From contig JARCOQ010000002.1 in NCBI GenBank assembly GCA_029207755.1, forward strand, positions 54,897,172-54,961,171: DNA of 64,000 nt, read 5' to 3'. Of this stretch, positions 1 through 11,365 are shown in pieces. Each line of letters begins with the position of its first letter. The stretch's first letter is position 1. The stretch comes from Chamaea fasciata. Taxonomy: Eukaryota > Chordata > Aves > Passeriformes > Sylviidae. The translations under genes and the position numbers were made by a program. The notes beneath the pieces were generated by a model, which made no database searches, was not told where the DNA came from, and worked only from the letters and a program-made list of their open reading frames with translations.

Positions 1-1031
1 TTTGTAGAGTGTTTTTCCATGGTCAGTATAGTGGGTTTTTCCATGGGGATTTTCCGGCATCCAATACAGTAGCAGCCTTTCTTTCAGTTGGGACATCTGC
101 ACAGTCCACTCTTCAGACATCTGTTTTCTCACTAGCCATAATTCACTTTGAAATTTGTTGAAAATGGACACGGAGCTCAAAACATGCCCACACATTTAAG
201 CACATGAGTGTAGATTCAGAAACATGGTGCCTCTAAGGAATCTGACTGGAGTTTGGAATACTTGTGTCACATTCATTTTTAAAAGCAAAAAATAGTCAAG
301 CAAGAAAAGGACAATGAAGTATATTTTTGATTGTACTCTCACTGTATAAGCTTAAACACAACAGTAAAAGATTTTAGCCATTTTGCATTTAAATTAGTTT
401 CATGAAAACTCACTGACTGCATGTTATGCTTGCTAATCTCAAACAAAAACAACTTTGACAGGGTCTATGCATATTCAATGCTTCATCCCAACCATTTCTC
501 ATGTAACTAACTACCCTTTGCTCCCAGTTAATAAAATAACTTCTATTCAGTAAATCCAAATAACTTCTTCCAGTTGCTAGGAAATGCAAAATTTTTAATT
601 GATTAAATAAAAAAAATGGATAGAGGGAAAATCAGAATTCCTATAAAATTATATTCAGAGCAGAGACCAATTCAAGGAGAAAAAACCAAATACTAGTTCA
701 AACAAAAAATACATGGGAACACAAAAGCATGTTTTTTCAGTCAAAACCCTAAAGGAGAATGCACACAATGTACTGCTCTCTGTACTGCATTCCATGTTCC
801 CTCTGCTCTCTCCAGCAGACGCAGAGCTGAAATGTACACAACCCTGGAGAACTTAAGTCAGTTGCTCAATCGCACCAAGTAATGAGACAGACACAAACAA
901 ATTACAACACTATTATCTACTCAGAACAACAAAACAGCCAAAATCTGACTTCCAAGTCTTCTGTCTGTTACAGCACTGAGTTTATTGAAGGCAGAAATAC
1001 TGGAGTCATAACAAGTTTAATTCTAACTTAC
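1..1031 (-). other. GTF2F2 intron 4 (partial), nothing else seen
   Basis: This is AT-rich intronic sequence. I looked on the minus strand for the next RAP30 exon and saw no match, and I see no repeat that I can name. Confidence 0.7.
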
Positions 1032-1176
1032 CTACTGAAGTTTCTGTGAACACTGTTAAGGTCTGTCCTCCCACACTCTGCAGAAGAAATGGATGTTCCC
1101 TGGGTGCACTGACTGAAGCAGGCTTTCCTCCAATATCATTGATGCTTGCGAGCTCTTCATTCAAAGTAAATGACAC
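1032..1176 (-). CDS. GTF2F2: GTF2F2 coding exon 4
   Basis: The acceptor is TGTTAG|GTG and the donor is GTAG|GTAAGTT. Its 48 codons include VSFTLNEEL, DIGGKPASVSAPREHPFLLQ and SVGGQTLTVFTE, which are core strands of the RAP30/RAP74 dimerisation barrel. It ends in phase 1, and the next exon, which should start the D-K-L-S-L-E stretch, is not found in 1-1031. Confidence 0.95.
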
Positions 1177-4100
1177 CTAACAGTCACAATTGCCACAGTG
1201 TTACTAAACAGACTCAATGACATTGTTTCACAAGTTATGGGGAAACAAAAAGAAAACACAAGCAGTATAGCACATTTCTATTCCAAAAATAAAGGGCAAT
1301 ATAAGAGCCCTTCCGCACTGATCTCTTGTTGAAATACAGAATTCAAAGCGTTCATGTACTTAATAAAATTTACTCAGCTTTCAGAAAGTTGTAAATTACT
1401 TCCTCCTGAAGCCAGAGAACAACTTGATTTTACTTATTAAAATATACAGCATAACAGATCTTCAGCCACTGCTCAGTATGAGTGCTGAAAAATGTTTCAC
1501 ACAGCCAGGTGAGCTCAGAAAAAGTGCTGAAGTACCACAACAAGTGTTACTAGCCTGGGACTCCTGAATTGCACACAGCCCAGAAGAGGCTTAAACACAG
1601 CTCCTTTGCCATGTTCACACTGTATGCTAAGTACAGAAGCTAAGGAAGTGGGGACTGGATAACCAGAATCCCTAGACACAGGCCACAGCCAGGAACTTGA
1701 GAGGGATGCTTCACACCAAACACCTTTCCTGTGCTTTTCCTGTGCATCCTCCTTAGCCTTTTGTACTAACACATCTCAAAAATGTTTGAAGAGAAGGCAA
1801 TCAAAGTGAGGGAACAGAGAGACCTGATGCAAGCCTCACAGGCATCTATGGGCAGAGCTACTAACGGAATTCTCTCTTTCTGATTCTGTGGTACAATGCT
1901 TCACTAGAGGTATAGCAAAAAAAAAGTGACATTAGAAACCAGCACATTCTAAACAGTTTTTAGAATTCAAAACATAAAGTTTAGCAATTACTTACTTCCG
2001 TTCTTCCTTGATTTCTGAAAAAGAAAATATTTATTATTTAATAAACATATAAATATTAAAAATATTTAACAATGTTTCCATAACTTAATTCCTCAAGTTT
2101 AGCTTTCCTGATAAAAAAGCAAATTCAAATTCTAGTTCTATTATTTGTCTTCACTCCTGAGCTGCTCAATTTTTTGTTTTGCTGATGCCCAAGAATAAAC
2201 GGGAAAAGTCAGCATGTGAGAACAGAGGCAGCAAAATAAAACATGTATATAAAAGCAAATTTCACAATTAGGCTTCCTTAAACGTAGGAAATCAAACCTC
2301 ATGTAATGGGGCAGAGTGACTCCCCAGTATAATTTTGTACAGTTTACATTCTTAATCACTACACAAGCAAATACTGTTCATGGATCACAGGAATATGCAC
2401 ACTGTTGGCAAGAAACAGGATTATGTCTTAGAACAGGTGCAGCATACACTTATTTTACGCAGGTAACTTCTAAGAAACGCAGCCAGTAACTGTAGAGTAA
2501 AGGCTTACTTGACAATCCTTAGTTTTCCCACTTCACCTCTTCCTGAAGCTTTACTCCATTGTTGTGACAAGTATTTGGGGACCTAAGAAAAGAGATTTCA
2601 TGAAAAGCAGATTTTAAAATTCTATACAAATTGTGTATGTGTAAATACTTTAAATGTTTTTATACTGACCACTTCAGAATAAAGTATGAGCTAAATATAG
2701 TAGACAATAGAGAACCATAGATGGTTTTGGTTGGCAGGGGCCTTAATGGACGGCTAGTCCAAACTCCCTGCAATGAGCAAGGACATTTGCAACTAGATTG
2801 GTTCTAGCCCAGAGCTCCATCCAACCTGACCCTGAATGATTCCAGGAATGCCACAACAACAGCTTGTCTGGGCAACCTGGGCGAGTGCCTCATCACCCTC
2901 ATCATAAAACATTTCTTCCTTATAACTAGTCTAAATTCACCCTCCTTTCACTTAAAATCATTACTCCATGTCCAACTGCTATAAGCCCTACTAAAAAGTC
3001 TGTCCCCATCTTTCTCATCAGCCCCTGTGAGGCACTGGAAGGCACCTATAAGGTCTCCCTGGAGCCCTTTCCTCTCCAGGCTGAGTAGAGCCAGATCTCT
3101 TGATCTGTCTTCACACAAGAGGTGCTCCAGATCTCTGATCATCTTTGTGGCATCCTTTGCACCTGCTGCAGCAAGTCTGCATCCTTCTTATGTTGGGAGC
3201 CCCAGAGCAGGACACAGCAATCTAGAGGAAAGTCTCACCAGAGCAGAGCAGAGCAGAGCAGAGCAGAGCAGAGCAGAGCAGAGCAGAGCAGAGGGGCAGA
3301 ATCCCCTCCCTTGAAATACTGCCCATGCTGCTTTTGTTGCAGCCCTGGACAGAACTGCCTTTCTGGGCTGCAAGTGCACATTGCCAGCTCATGACCAGCC
3401 TCTCATCTACCAGCATCCCCAAGTCCTTGTCCTCAGAGCTGCTCTCAGTCCTTTCCTCTCTCACCTTGCATTGATACTGGGGGTTGCCCCAAACCAAGTG
3501 CAGGACCTTGTGCTTGGCCTTGTTGAACTTTATGAAGCTCATGCCAGCCCACTTCTTGAGCTGTTGTATACATAAACATGCACATATACATACATTTATA
3601 TATGTGTGTATACATATTCTGTTAGCAAGAGAAAAGAGCAATGTAGCACAAAAATAACACCAACATAGTGTCTCAAATGAGAGAAAAATCTTAGTAACTT
3701 CAACCTCAAATACTACTATCCAATCCTAAAAGGCAGAAAAAGATCAGCATCATATTCTTAAACTAAGGAGTCTTGATATTTTATCAGCTAAAATTATACT
3801 ATGAAATATTCATTAGAAATTATCATCTCTCTGAGAAAAAAAACCCCAACCAATCAATCACAGGGATGAGAAGTCAGGCAATTTCTGCTGTGAAGGGAAG
3901 GCTTAGAGTCTGGGAACCTCAGACACATGGAGCAGCAGACCACAGCCTACTGCCACTCCTCCAACAGCAGAACCACCCCAGGCAAATCTGCCTCCCACCA
4001 CTCATTCCCAGCTCCTTGCTGCATTGGGCAAAGTCTGCGTGCAGCTGCTGGAAAGAGCAGACTGATCTAGCTAGGAGGAGTGGGTGACTTCTATGTTTTA

Positions 4101-7100
4101 GCTGTGCTGATTTTGTGTTTAGCAGGTGGAACAACCAAAGCAGCTCCCCAACCCATTTTCCAGAACAGCTGCACAAAGTAGTGATGAGTCCAGGGAGAGG
4201 AACAAGACCTGCATAAATTGAGGATGAAAAGCTGCTGCAGTGCTGTTACCTCACCTACACACTAATTCCTTCAGTGGCAAAGACTGTGCTAACTGCAGCA
4301 TCAGGTGACCTGGGCTCAAAATGGACAATAAAGGCCTCCAGCAAGAGCACACTCCCCGGAACTTTACAGCCATGTTTTTTATTGGCACAGCACAGTTTGT
4401 CCTGGCTCACACAGTCCACAGCACAGTTTGTCCTGGCTCACACAGACCACAGCCACTGAAAACACCTGTGCCCACATGGAAAAACGGTGTGAGGCACAGC
4501 CAGTAAGAGAAATGCACTAAGCTATGCCTGGGGCATTTTCTGTTTCAAGGGGCAAAGAAGCACTTTGAAGCCTAATTTTTGTCTTGGACAGAGCCAACTA
4601 AGCCAAGCTGGGGAGAAAAAGAGCCCATTCCAATAACTTGCTTACAAAGAACAACCTCCTAACTTCGTAAAGCTCAAATTAAATTAACACTAACTTGGCA
4701 TTTATCAATTCTTCAAGAACTCCAGAAGGTATCTTGGAACTGGTGCTTAGTTAGCACTTACCTTTAGACTCACAGCATGCCATGAAGTACATGTGGAATA
4801 ACTACAAAATCCAGATGCCCCAACTGCTCAGACAAACTAAATGGCAGGTTCTAGGTTCCCATAAAGTTCAGACAACTTTGGTCAAAAATACCACAAAAGC
4901 ACAACAGAAAGCCATGAACTAGCACAATCTATTGACTTACATTTTTACAGTTTTCAAAGTGGTAACTTTCTACAGGAGACTCCATGCCAGATAGATACAG
5001 TTTTCTTTCTGAAGTCAAGATAAATGCTGTGACATGCTCCAGCTGACTCAACAGCAATATAATTACATGCTTGCACCTAATCTCTATTTATACTGCCAGC
5101 TAATAAGGTAGATGCACATTCAGTATGAGTGGACAAGGATTGAAGGGCTCTCATGGTGTTAAAATCACTGACTTGCTATATAATACATTCAGACTGGGAA
5201 TTTAGTCAAATTAAGAGGTTGCAGATCAATCATACTCCTTTCAGCTGCATGGGAAAGTCTCAAAGAGTGCATTTAATCATCCTTCTGCTGGCCCACCTGC
5301 AGTCAAGGCCTATGCAGAGAAAGACAAAGGGTTATGAAGGATTACTTCCAGCTATCCATAGGTACTTCAGATAAAACCAGGTGCTACTCACAAACCCACA
5401 TGCTAATGACATAAACAACCAGGAAAGACTAAATGAAGTCTTAAATGTTGTAGACGTCTCATTATGCACCTTTCTTTTAACTTCAACATAATAATTATGG
5501 TAAAGAGTCAGGTTTCAAAGTCTTAACAATCCTTGAAAGAACACGGAGCAAACAAGAGCAACCTGTTTTTTACAGGGCAGAATTTTCAGAGATGCCACAG
5601 CAGGATTTTTAAAAATACATACCCACAGAAAGAGTGACCTGTGGACTGAGTGACTGCCCAACTGAATGCAGCCTTTCAGGACAAGTGGCCTTTTTTCTAG
5701 GGTTTGTAGGTAAGAACAGTCTTCTCTCCAAAGAAGAAAAAATACAATTTCATCCCTTGAACAAATCTGATGTACTGAGGAGCATCACTTCAAGTCCTCT
5801 TCCCACTGCTGTTCTCTTGTTACTCATATCATACAACCTCCCAGGCTGCAGTACACAGGGCAGGCTGCAGGCACTGCAGGACACAAGGGCCCCTCTCCAC
5901 TCAACTTCCAGCTTGGGCACAGCTTTCCACCCCCTTTAGAAGGGAACACACAAGCATCTGCAACAAACTAATTCCACTTATAAGCAAAAAATTAAATCAG
6001 CTCTTTCTCTATGTAGCAATCCATCCAATCATCTCTGCACAGCACTGCATACAACAGAAACTAAGGCTGATGTCAGATTCAGTTTTAATTTTTCTTTGAA
6101 CATACAATAATAATTAAATAAAGATTATCTTTCTAGCTGTAGAACAATGCAGCAGATTAAATAAAAAAAATCTGACCAACACGCTCAGTGAACAAGAAAT
6201 TAACATTCTAATGACTAACACTATATGTGCTTCACTTTACCACAAGTACATAACAAAATATTCTTACTATTTCTCCACCTTAGCTTTCTCTGAACACACA
6301 GAAATAAAAATCCAGCTGCTTTCTGGATTTGTACTAAAGCAACTCACTCTCTTTATGGTACCTCCTTTTAGTGTTCATGCTTCTAAAACACTCATCACTA
6401 CATTTCTTTATTGCCTGTTAAGTAGTCTCTCTGGAATACTTCCTGTGCTAGCACAGTGCACGATAAAAGGAAATCAAATAAGCCAGGTTTTTTATTCCAT
6501 CAGAACTGAATGCTCTCTCCCTCAAAGGTAGGATAAATTCAGCCTTGTTGTCCTAGCTAGTGAAGATAAAAAGTACAGGTACTATGCACTGTCTTGCCTC
6601 GGAGTTGGAAGTCCTACTAACAGATGTGGTTGTTTCCAAGTTCAAGTCCGAAGGAAGTCAAACAATAAATTCCTGCATGTTCCACATTATGGTCTATCAG
6701 TGTCAGCATCCTTTCAATATTTTTTACTGTCATTAATATACAAGAAGACAGATGTAAGTCCAGAACACATGCATGAAGGACTACACCAACATTTACTTGG
6801 AAGGGTAATACTCCAGCTTTCCTTTCAGTCCTCTTTTCTCATTAAACAGAGTGGCACCAACTGTAAGGACAAACGTGCCTGAAAATTCCTTGCTTCAGGA
6901 AACATCAAACTGTATCAGACTAAAGGACAAGCAAGTTCAGTGTCCTGTCTCCAAATGCAGCCAATGGCAGTTACTTCAGGAGGAACATATGAAGAAAACA
7001 TATCTCCACAGCATGCTCTTCTAATTTATAGGGTGTTTTAGCAGACATGGGGTTTGGCAGCTTATTACTTTTTAATCTCTCAATTCAATTTTCTTGCCTG

Positions 7101-9122
7101 AATTTGACTGTGTTTGAGCTTCTGGGAAGTTTTGACATTCAGAACTTCTAATTGCAAGAAGTTCCAAAATTTAACTACACATTGTGCAAAACCTCCTTTG
7201 CTTGCAGTGAGTCCCATCAATGAAATAATCTGACACACCTCTAATTGTGTTTGAACTGATTCTTTCCTCTTCACCTTTCCCTGTTCACTTCTTCCTTATC
7301 TACCCATGACATTATTCACTGCTTCAGATCTCTACCAGATTTCCAAATCAATCCTCCTGCCAGCCTGAAAAGCAACAATCTATTTAGGAGTTCCCTCCAC
7401 AGCCATCATTCCTTGTTGCCAAGACCAGAGCTGGTGCTCTCCCCTGTCCTGTTCCCAGGTGCAGTGTACAGTTCCCACAGCAGGGGGATGAGACCAGGGC
7501 TACACAGAGCATTCCAGATAAAGGCAATATGATGGCACAATAATATTATTTTCTTTTTTGTTTTCTATGTCTTTTGTAATCATGTCCAATGTTGACTCAG
7601 CCCATTTGACATGTTCTTACAGTGTTATCCCCATGTACGGGAAAAAACAGTCCTCCTGAATGACAACAACCAGCAGAAACCCAACTGCTGCTCACATAAA
7701 ATTAGGATAGTTCTTCTCTATGCACACCAGGTTAGATCTTTCAACTCCTAATTTCATCTGCCATTTATTTTACCATCCTGTCCCTCAGCATGTCATGATC
7801 TACTTCTGCAGCTTTCTGCTGCCAGCATTCATTGACAGTGCCCATGAAAAGCTACTACCATTGGAGCATTCGCACAGTGTCCATCGTGGCTTTGTGACAC
7901 CACACACTCAGGTGTCACCACAGAAGAGGCAGCAACCAGCCCACCAAAAATTCTGCACAGCAAAGCAAGTCTAAAATCCCCAACCATTTTTAAGGGCCAC
8001 AGTAAGAAGTTTTGGTAGTTGAAGCATGATGGTGTTACACCCCCCTCACCACCCAGGACTAATATTTGGGTACCACCCTGTCCCCACAGGTTCTCTCAAG
8101 CTGATGGTCTGAACCTATTCCTAAAGGAGGAAGGGGATGAAGGAACTGTTTCTCCCAAGACAGAATAAATATAGCTCTAGAAAAAGAGGAGCACACCCAG
8201 AGGGGACTCAAAGCAGGCAGGGGGCAAGGTCCCCCATCAGCTTCAAGTTCGTTTTACTGAAACAATGCTTGGGTTTGGCAGCAAAATGTCTTGACAGCAA
8301 AACACTCCAGGGAACAGAGCAGTGCCAGCCTGTTAGTGGTGGCACCGGGCTGGAGCGTGGCCCCGCACCAAACATATTTGTTTTGACACCCTCACTGCCT
8401 TTTCACAGCCCCTCCACTGCAGCTGTATTTCACTAGCACCAAAGGGAGCTGTAATGACAAAACATTGGCATTCACCTTCCTTCTTGGATGAGGACAGTTT
8501 TCTAATCAAGGCGTGAATCTGGGCACACCCAGAACTTTTTCCAATTCATAAAGTTTTGGGGCAATAGAAGTTATACTGCCATGTTTGTTGCTCGTCACAA
8601 ACCACTAGCAAGGACAAGGAAGAGATGTTTTACTGTGAGGGTGGTGAGACATTGGCACAGGCTACCCAGAGAGGCTGTGGATGCCCCATTCCTGGAGATG
8701 TTCAGCGATAGGCGGGATAAGGCCTTGAGCCACCTGGTCTAGTGGGAGATGTCCCTGCCCACCTCAGGGGGGGGGTGAGACCAAATGATCTTTAAGGTTC
8801 ATTCCAACCCCTCCACATTCTGATTCTGTGATAGCTCCCCGGCAGCCCAACTTTCCCTGCGGTGTCTCCTTTACTCAGCAGGCATCCGGGCCAACCCCGC
8901 GCTGTCCCCAGAAGGGGCACAGGCACAGTGGCTGTCCCGGGCCATCCAGGCCTCACGGCGCCCACCCCGGGCACGGCGGGGCGGCGACGAACGGAGGGGC
9001 CCGGCTGCCACAGGCCGCGCTGGGCCGGGCCCGGGGCCGCGGCGGCGGCTCCTCACCTTCACCAGCCACATGCCCGTGTTCTGCTTGGCGCCGGTGAGGT
9101 CCAGCTCGCCCTTGTCGCTCAT
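1032..9122 (-). CDS. GTF2F2: GTF2F2, TFIIF beta subunit (RAP30), 5' part of gene, coding exons 1-4
   Basis: RAP30 is the small subunit of general transcription factor IIF. It pairs with RAP74 (GTF2F1), binds RNA polymerase II and brings it to the promoter in the nucleus. Four exons join in frame on the minus strand: 9057-9122, 2509-2582, 1996-2014 and 1032-1176, all with GT-AG borders. They encode residues 1-101 plus one base of codon 102. The product starts MSDKGELDLTGAKQNTGMWL and continues through VPKYLSQQW, GRGEVGKLRI, NQGRTE and VSFTLNEEL to TVFTETSV, matching the N-terminal RAP74-dimerisation barrel of vertebrate RAP30 closely. The start codon has a good context (CCGCCATGA) inside a CpG island. 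The linker and C-terminal winged-helix DNA-binding region (usual length about 249 residues) are not here and must lie left of position 1. Human KCTD4 is nested in a GTF2F2 intron as I recall; no such ORF is seen in this window. Confidence 0.96.
1996..2014 (-). CDS. GTF2F2: GTF2F2 coding exon 3 (19-nt microexon)
   Basis: This exon is 19 bases long. The acceptor is CTTTTTCAG and the donor GAA|GTAAGTA is a strong consensus. It completes the Lys codon from exon 2 and adds N-Q-G-R-T-E, matching the K-T-Q-G-R-T-E stretch I recall in mammalian RAP30. Without it, exon 2 (ending phase 2) cannot join exon 4 (starting phase 0) in frame, so it is needed for the protein. Confidence 0.93.
2509..2582 (-). 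CDS. GTF2F2: GTF2F2 coding exon 2
   Basis: The acceptor is TTTCTTAG|GTC and the donor is TCAA|GTAAGCC. The exon encodes VPKYLSQQWSKASGRGEVGK and then LRIV, and carries two bases of a Lys codon completed by the next exon. It is a near-exact match to the conserved RAP30 N-terminus. Confidence 0.96.
2711..3570 (-). mobile_element. CR1 LINE, 5'-truncated, in GTF2F2 intron 1
   Basis: The element reads 5'-to-3' on the minus strand, with its 3' end at about 2711. The plus strand shows the usual reverse-complement CR1 words such as ggttggcaggggcctt, ccaacctgaccctga, aggtctccctggagccctttcctctccaggctga and, farther in, gcccttggccttgttgaactt-like text. The minus strand still reads as a decayed C-terminal reverse transcriptase (KFNKAKHKVLHL, EDKDLGMLVDERL, QCALAAQKG). 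A GAGCA pentamer array interrupts it at 3241-3292. It is in the same orientation as GTF2F2. Confidence 0.93.
3241..3292. repeat. (GAGCA)n pentanucleotide microsatellite inside the CR1 copy
   Basis: There are about ten perfect gagca units in a row. They lie where CR1 copies normally carry one or two similar words (gagagcagagtagaggg), so the array appears to have grown from the CR1 sequence itself. Confidence 0.95.
3571..7125 (-). other. GTF2F2 intron 1, left part; no gene seen
   Basis: This is intronic sequence with only short chance ORFs. The single structure I can point to is a 31-bp tandem duplication at 4386-4447. There are no splice-flanked conserved codons and no RNA gene that I recognise. 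Confidence 0.6.
4386..4447. repeat. 31-bp tandem duplication (two copies)
   Basis: The unit begins cacagcacagtttgtcctgg and is followed directly by a second, almost identical copy starting at 4417. It is intronic in GTF2F2 and no function is suggested. Confidence 0.9.
7126..7840 (-). mobile_element. Ancient, decayed CR1-like LINE fragment
   Basis: The plus strand carries scattered words in the order of the reverse complement of an old CR1 tail: agttccaaaatttaactacacattgtg, then aaaggcaatatgatggcac, tttttgttttctatgtctttt, and finally caactcctaatttcatctgcc. Many mismatches and indels separate them. The match is from memory of the family, so this is a moderate call. Confidence 0.5.
8615..8833 (+). 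mobile_element. CR1 LINE 3' tail in GTF2F2 intron 1
   Basis: The sequence reads ggtggtgagacattggcaca, aggctacccagagaggctgt, cctggtctagtgggagatgt and ends attctgattctgtgat, which is the typical CR1 3' octamer tail. It is antisense to GTF2F2, and its 3' end faces the CpG-island promoter about 220-290 bp away. Confidence 0.93.
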
Positions 9123-9340
9123 GGCGGGGCAGCGGCCGGGCCGGGCGGCGGACGAGACGAGCAAGCGGCGAGCGCGGCAGAGAAGCGCACCCGGCACACG
9201 GCGGCCCGTGAGGGACAAACCTCCTCCGCTCGCACCGCACGGCGGGGCGGGGCGGGCCCTCGCTGCGCTGGGGCCGCGGGTTCGGGTCCCCGCCCTGGCG
9301 GGGCCGTGGGTAGGGCGGGAATCGGTGGTGGCCGCATAAA
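8880..9340 (-). promoter_or_regulatory. CpG-island promoter of GTF2F2
   Basis: This block is rich in G+C and CpG, and sits around the GTF2F2 start codon between AT-rich flanks. GC boxes (ggcggggcggggcgggcc) are at 9241-9258, 120-135 bp upstream of the ATG. A ggcgggaa E2F-like word is at 9314-9321. No TATA box is seen at the expected place, consistent with a housekeeping promoter. The factor-site readings are inferences from short motifs. Confidence 0.8.
9057..9122 (-). CDS. GTF2F2: GTF2F2 coding exon 1
   Basis: This exon encodes residues 1-22, ending LVK. The donor reads AAG|GTGAGG and the exon ends in phase 0. It lies inside the CpG island, and the ATG is at 9122-9120. The 5' UTR probably runs a short way to the right, but no transcription start can be fixed from sequence alone. 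Confidence 0.96.
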
Positions 9341-9345
9341 GCCCC

Positions 9346-9835
9346 AGTATCACACAATATCCTGGGTTCGAAGGCACCCGTAAGGATCATCGGGTCCAAC
9401 TCCTGGCCTTGCACAGGATATCCCAAGTGTCACACCATGTGCCTGAGAGCTTTGTCCAGATGCTTCTTGAGCTCCTTCAGGCTTGGTGCTGTGACCACTT
9501 CCCCGGGGAGCCTGTTCCAGTGCCCAGCCAACCTACGGGTGAAGAACCTTTTCCTGATATCCAGCCTAAACCTCTCCTGTGACAGCTTCAGGCGATTCCC
9601 TCGGGTCCTGTCAGGAGGAAGTTGTAACTGCCATGGGGTCTCCCCTCAGTCTCCTCCAGGCTGAACAGACCAAGTGGCCTCAGCTGGACCTCACACGGCT
9701 TCCCCTCAAGGCCCTTCACCATCTTCATTGCCCTCCTTAGGACGCTCTGCAACAGCTTAATGTCTTTTTTATATTGTGGCACCCAAAACTGCCCACAGGA
9801 CTGAAGGTGAGGCAGCACCAGTGCAAAGCAGAGCG
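9346..9835 (-). mobile_element. CR1 LINE tail upstream of GTF2F2
   Basis: The plus strand shows a reverse-complement CR1 tail of the subtype with ccaactcctggccttgcaca, cttgagctccttcaggcttg, ctgttccagtgcccagccaa and ttttcctgatatccagccta. On the minus strand, LPHLQSCGQFWVPQYKKDIK is a decayed CR1 reverse-transcriptase end. The 3' end is at about 9346 and points toward the GTF2F2 promoter. Confidence 0.92.
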
Positions 9836-10361
9836 GAAAGTTATTCCCTCCTTGTACCAGAAGAGTTATCCCAGCATGCTGAAGAAAGACAGCAGCATGC
9901 AAATGATCTAGGGGAACTGGAGGAGCAGCCTGGGGAGAGGAGGCGCTACCATGACGGCGCCCTTCTGTGTGGGAGGGAAATGGCAGCTAGAGGAGCAGCT
10001 CCTGCGAAAGGGATCAGAGCATCATGGTGTGCCCAAAGGCCACGAAAGTGAGGAAAACACAGCTGATGAATTGTTTACCAGTAATAAAAAGTAAAGAATT
10101 AAGCTTAGCTTCCCAGAAAGGGAACTCACAAGGAAGTGTTGAAATGGTCTGTCTGAAGATAGGAGGGCATCTCAGACACTGAAAATGTCCTATGTCAGGA
10201 GAGAGAAAGTGCCTGCCCATCCTACTCTGAGATGGGGCATTTGGCTTAGAAAAACCTAAGTCCTTATTTTACTACTGTCTCTGTCTCTAGGAAGGTTTTC
10301 CCCCTTTGCAGTTTAACCTTATTACTTCCCTTCTATCCACTGTGAGCACAAGAAAGACATG
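9836..10361. other. Intergenic, nothing recognised
   Basis: This is the spacer between two CR1 tails. There is no conserved ORF, RNA gene or repeat that I can name. Confidence 0.6.
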
Positions 10362-10557
10362 GACATGCAGGAGACACTGGCACAGGTTGCTCAGAGAAGT
10401 TGTGGCTGCCCCAACCCTGGCAGTGTTCAAGGCCAGATTGGCCAGAGCTCTGAGCAACCTGGTCTAATGGAAGGTGTCCCTCTCCACTGCAGGGGGTTTG
10501 AACTAGATGATCTTCAAAGTCCTTTCCAATCCAAACCACTCCATGATTCTATGGTAT
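10362..10557 (+). mobile_element. CR1 LINE 3' tail
   Basis: It contains ggcacaggttgctcagagaa, gttcaaggccagattggcca and gatgatcttcaaagtccttt, and ends ccatgattctatgg. This is a short, 5'-truncated, intergenic copy. Confidence 0.94.
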
Positions 10558-11365
10558 AGGAAGCATTTTATTATCTTCCTCTCTTCTTTACTTAATCCTT
10601 TTACTGAGATGTAGCGCTTTGATTTGCCTCCTCTCATACTAAATAACTTCAGTTTGTTCAATTCTGTCTCTTAGGTTGATTCTCTTGGCCTCTGGTTATG
10701 TCCAGTGCTCTGTGAATTCCCCTCAGTACAAGTTTACATCCTCTTTGAAGTCGTGTTGTTCAACGGTGAAGATTATATTCTATCTGAGACTCTACCAGCA
10801 GCAAGCCGAGGGTTTTTTCTGGTACAAAATGCAAGAAATTGCTCATCTGGCTCACAAAAAATGATCTCAGTATTACATCTCAGATATGATAGTCTGGCTT
10901 TCTAATTATAGGCAAGCATCTAGGTAACCAAGGAGGATAATGTTTTTATATGTATGTGAAGCAATAACAGCTAACACTGAACTATTAGGGTGATTAGGAT
11001 TAGTTTCATTTAAAATTAATTACATTTAATAATTGCTCTTGTTTTTACATTGGAACTGTGTTTGTCTGCAGAACTCAGCTGGGAGGGTGGATAGATCTTA
11101 TATTGTTAGTCAACTTCCTCTGAAAATTCAGTTTTCTTTAAGACAACCTTACACAGACACACTAGAGACTCCCGAAATGCTAATAAAAATGGAGGTGGAT
11201 GCATCTCAACAGTTGTAAGACTAACCCCATTTCCTGGGACTGAGTCGCCCCCACATATTGTAGGTCTAAGAGCCTTTGGTTTTGTTCACCTGGAAAAGGA
11301 GTGGATCTGCACAAACACCATTACTTTACAGTCTGCTTTGGATCCTGCTCATAAGATCAAAAAGC
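10558..11365. other. Intergenic, nothing recognised
   Basis: AT-rich spacer with short chance ORFs only. Confidence 0.6.

Noticed and set aside
3222..3641. 139-residue minus-strand ORF with reverse-transcriptase-like words
   Set aside because: It is the decayed end of the CR1 LINE reverse transcriptase plus flanking sequence, not a host gene.
1..9056. KCTD4 nested in a GTF2F2 intron, as in mammals
   Set aside because: No KCTD-like BTB open frame is found on either strand here. It may lie further left.
8862..9426. Several 150-170 residue ORFs on both strands around the GTF2F2 promoter
   Set aside because: CpG-island open frames without stops. Only the short exon 1 reading of GTF2F2 is conserved.
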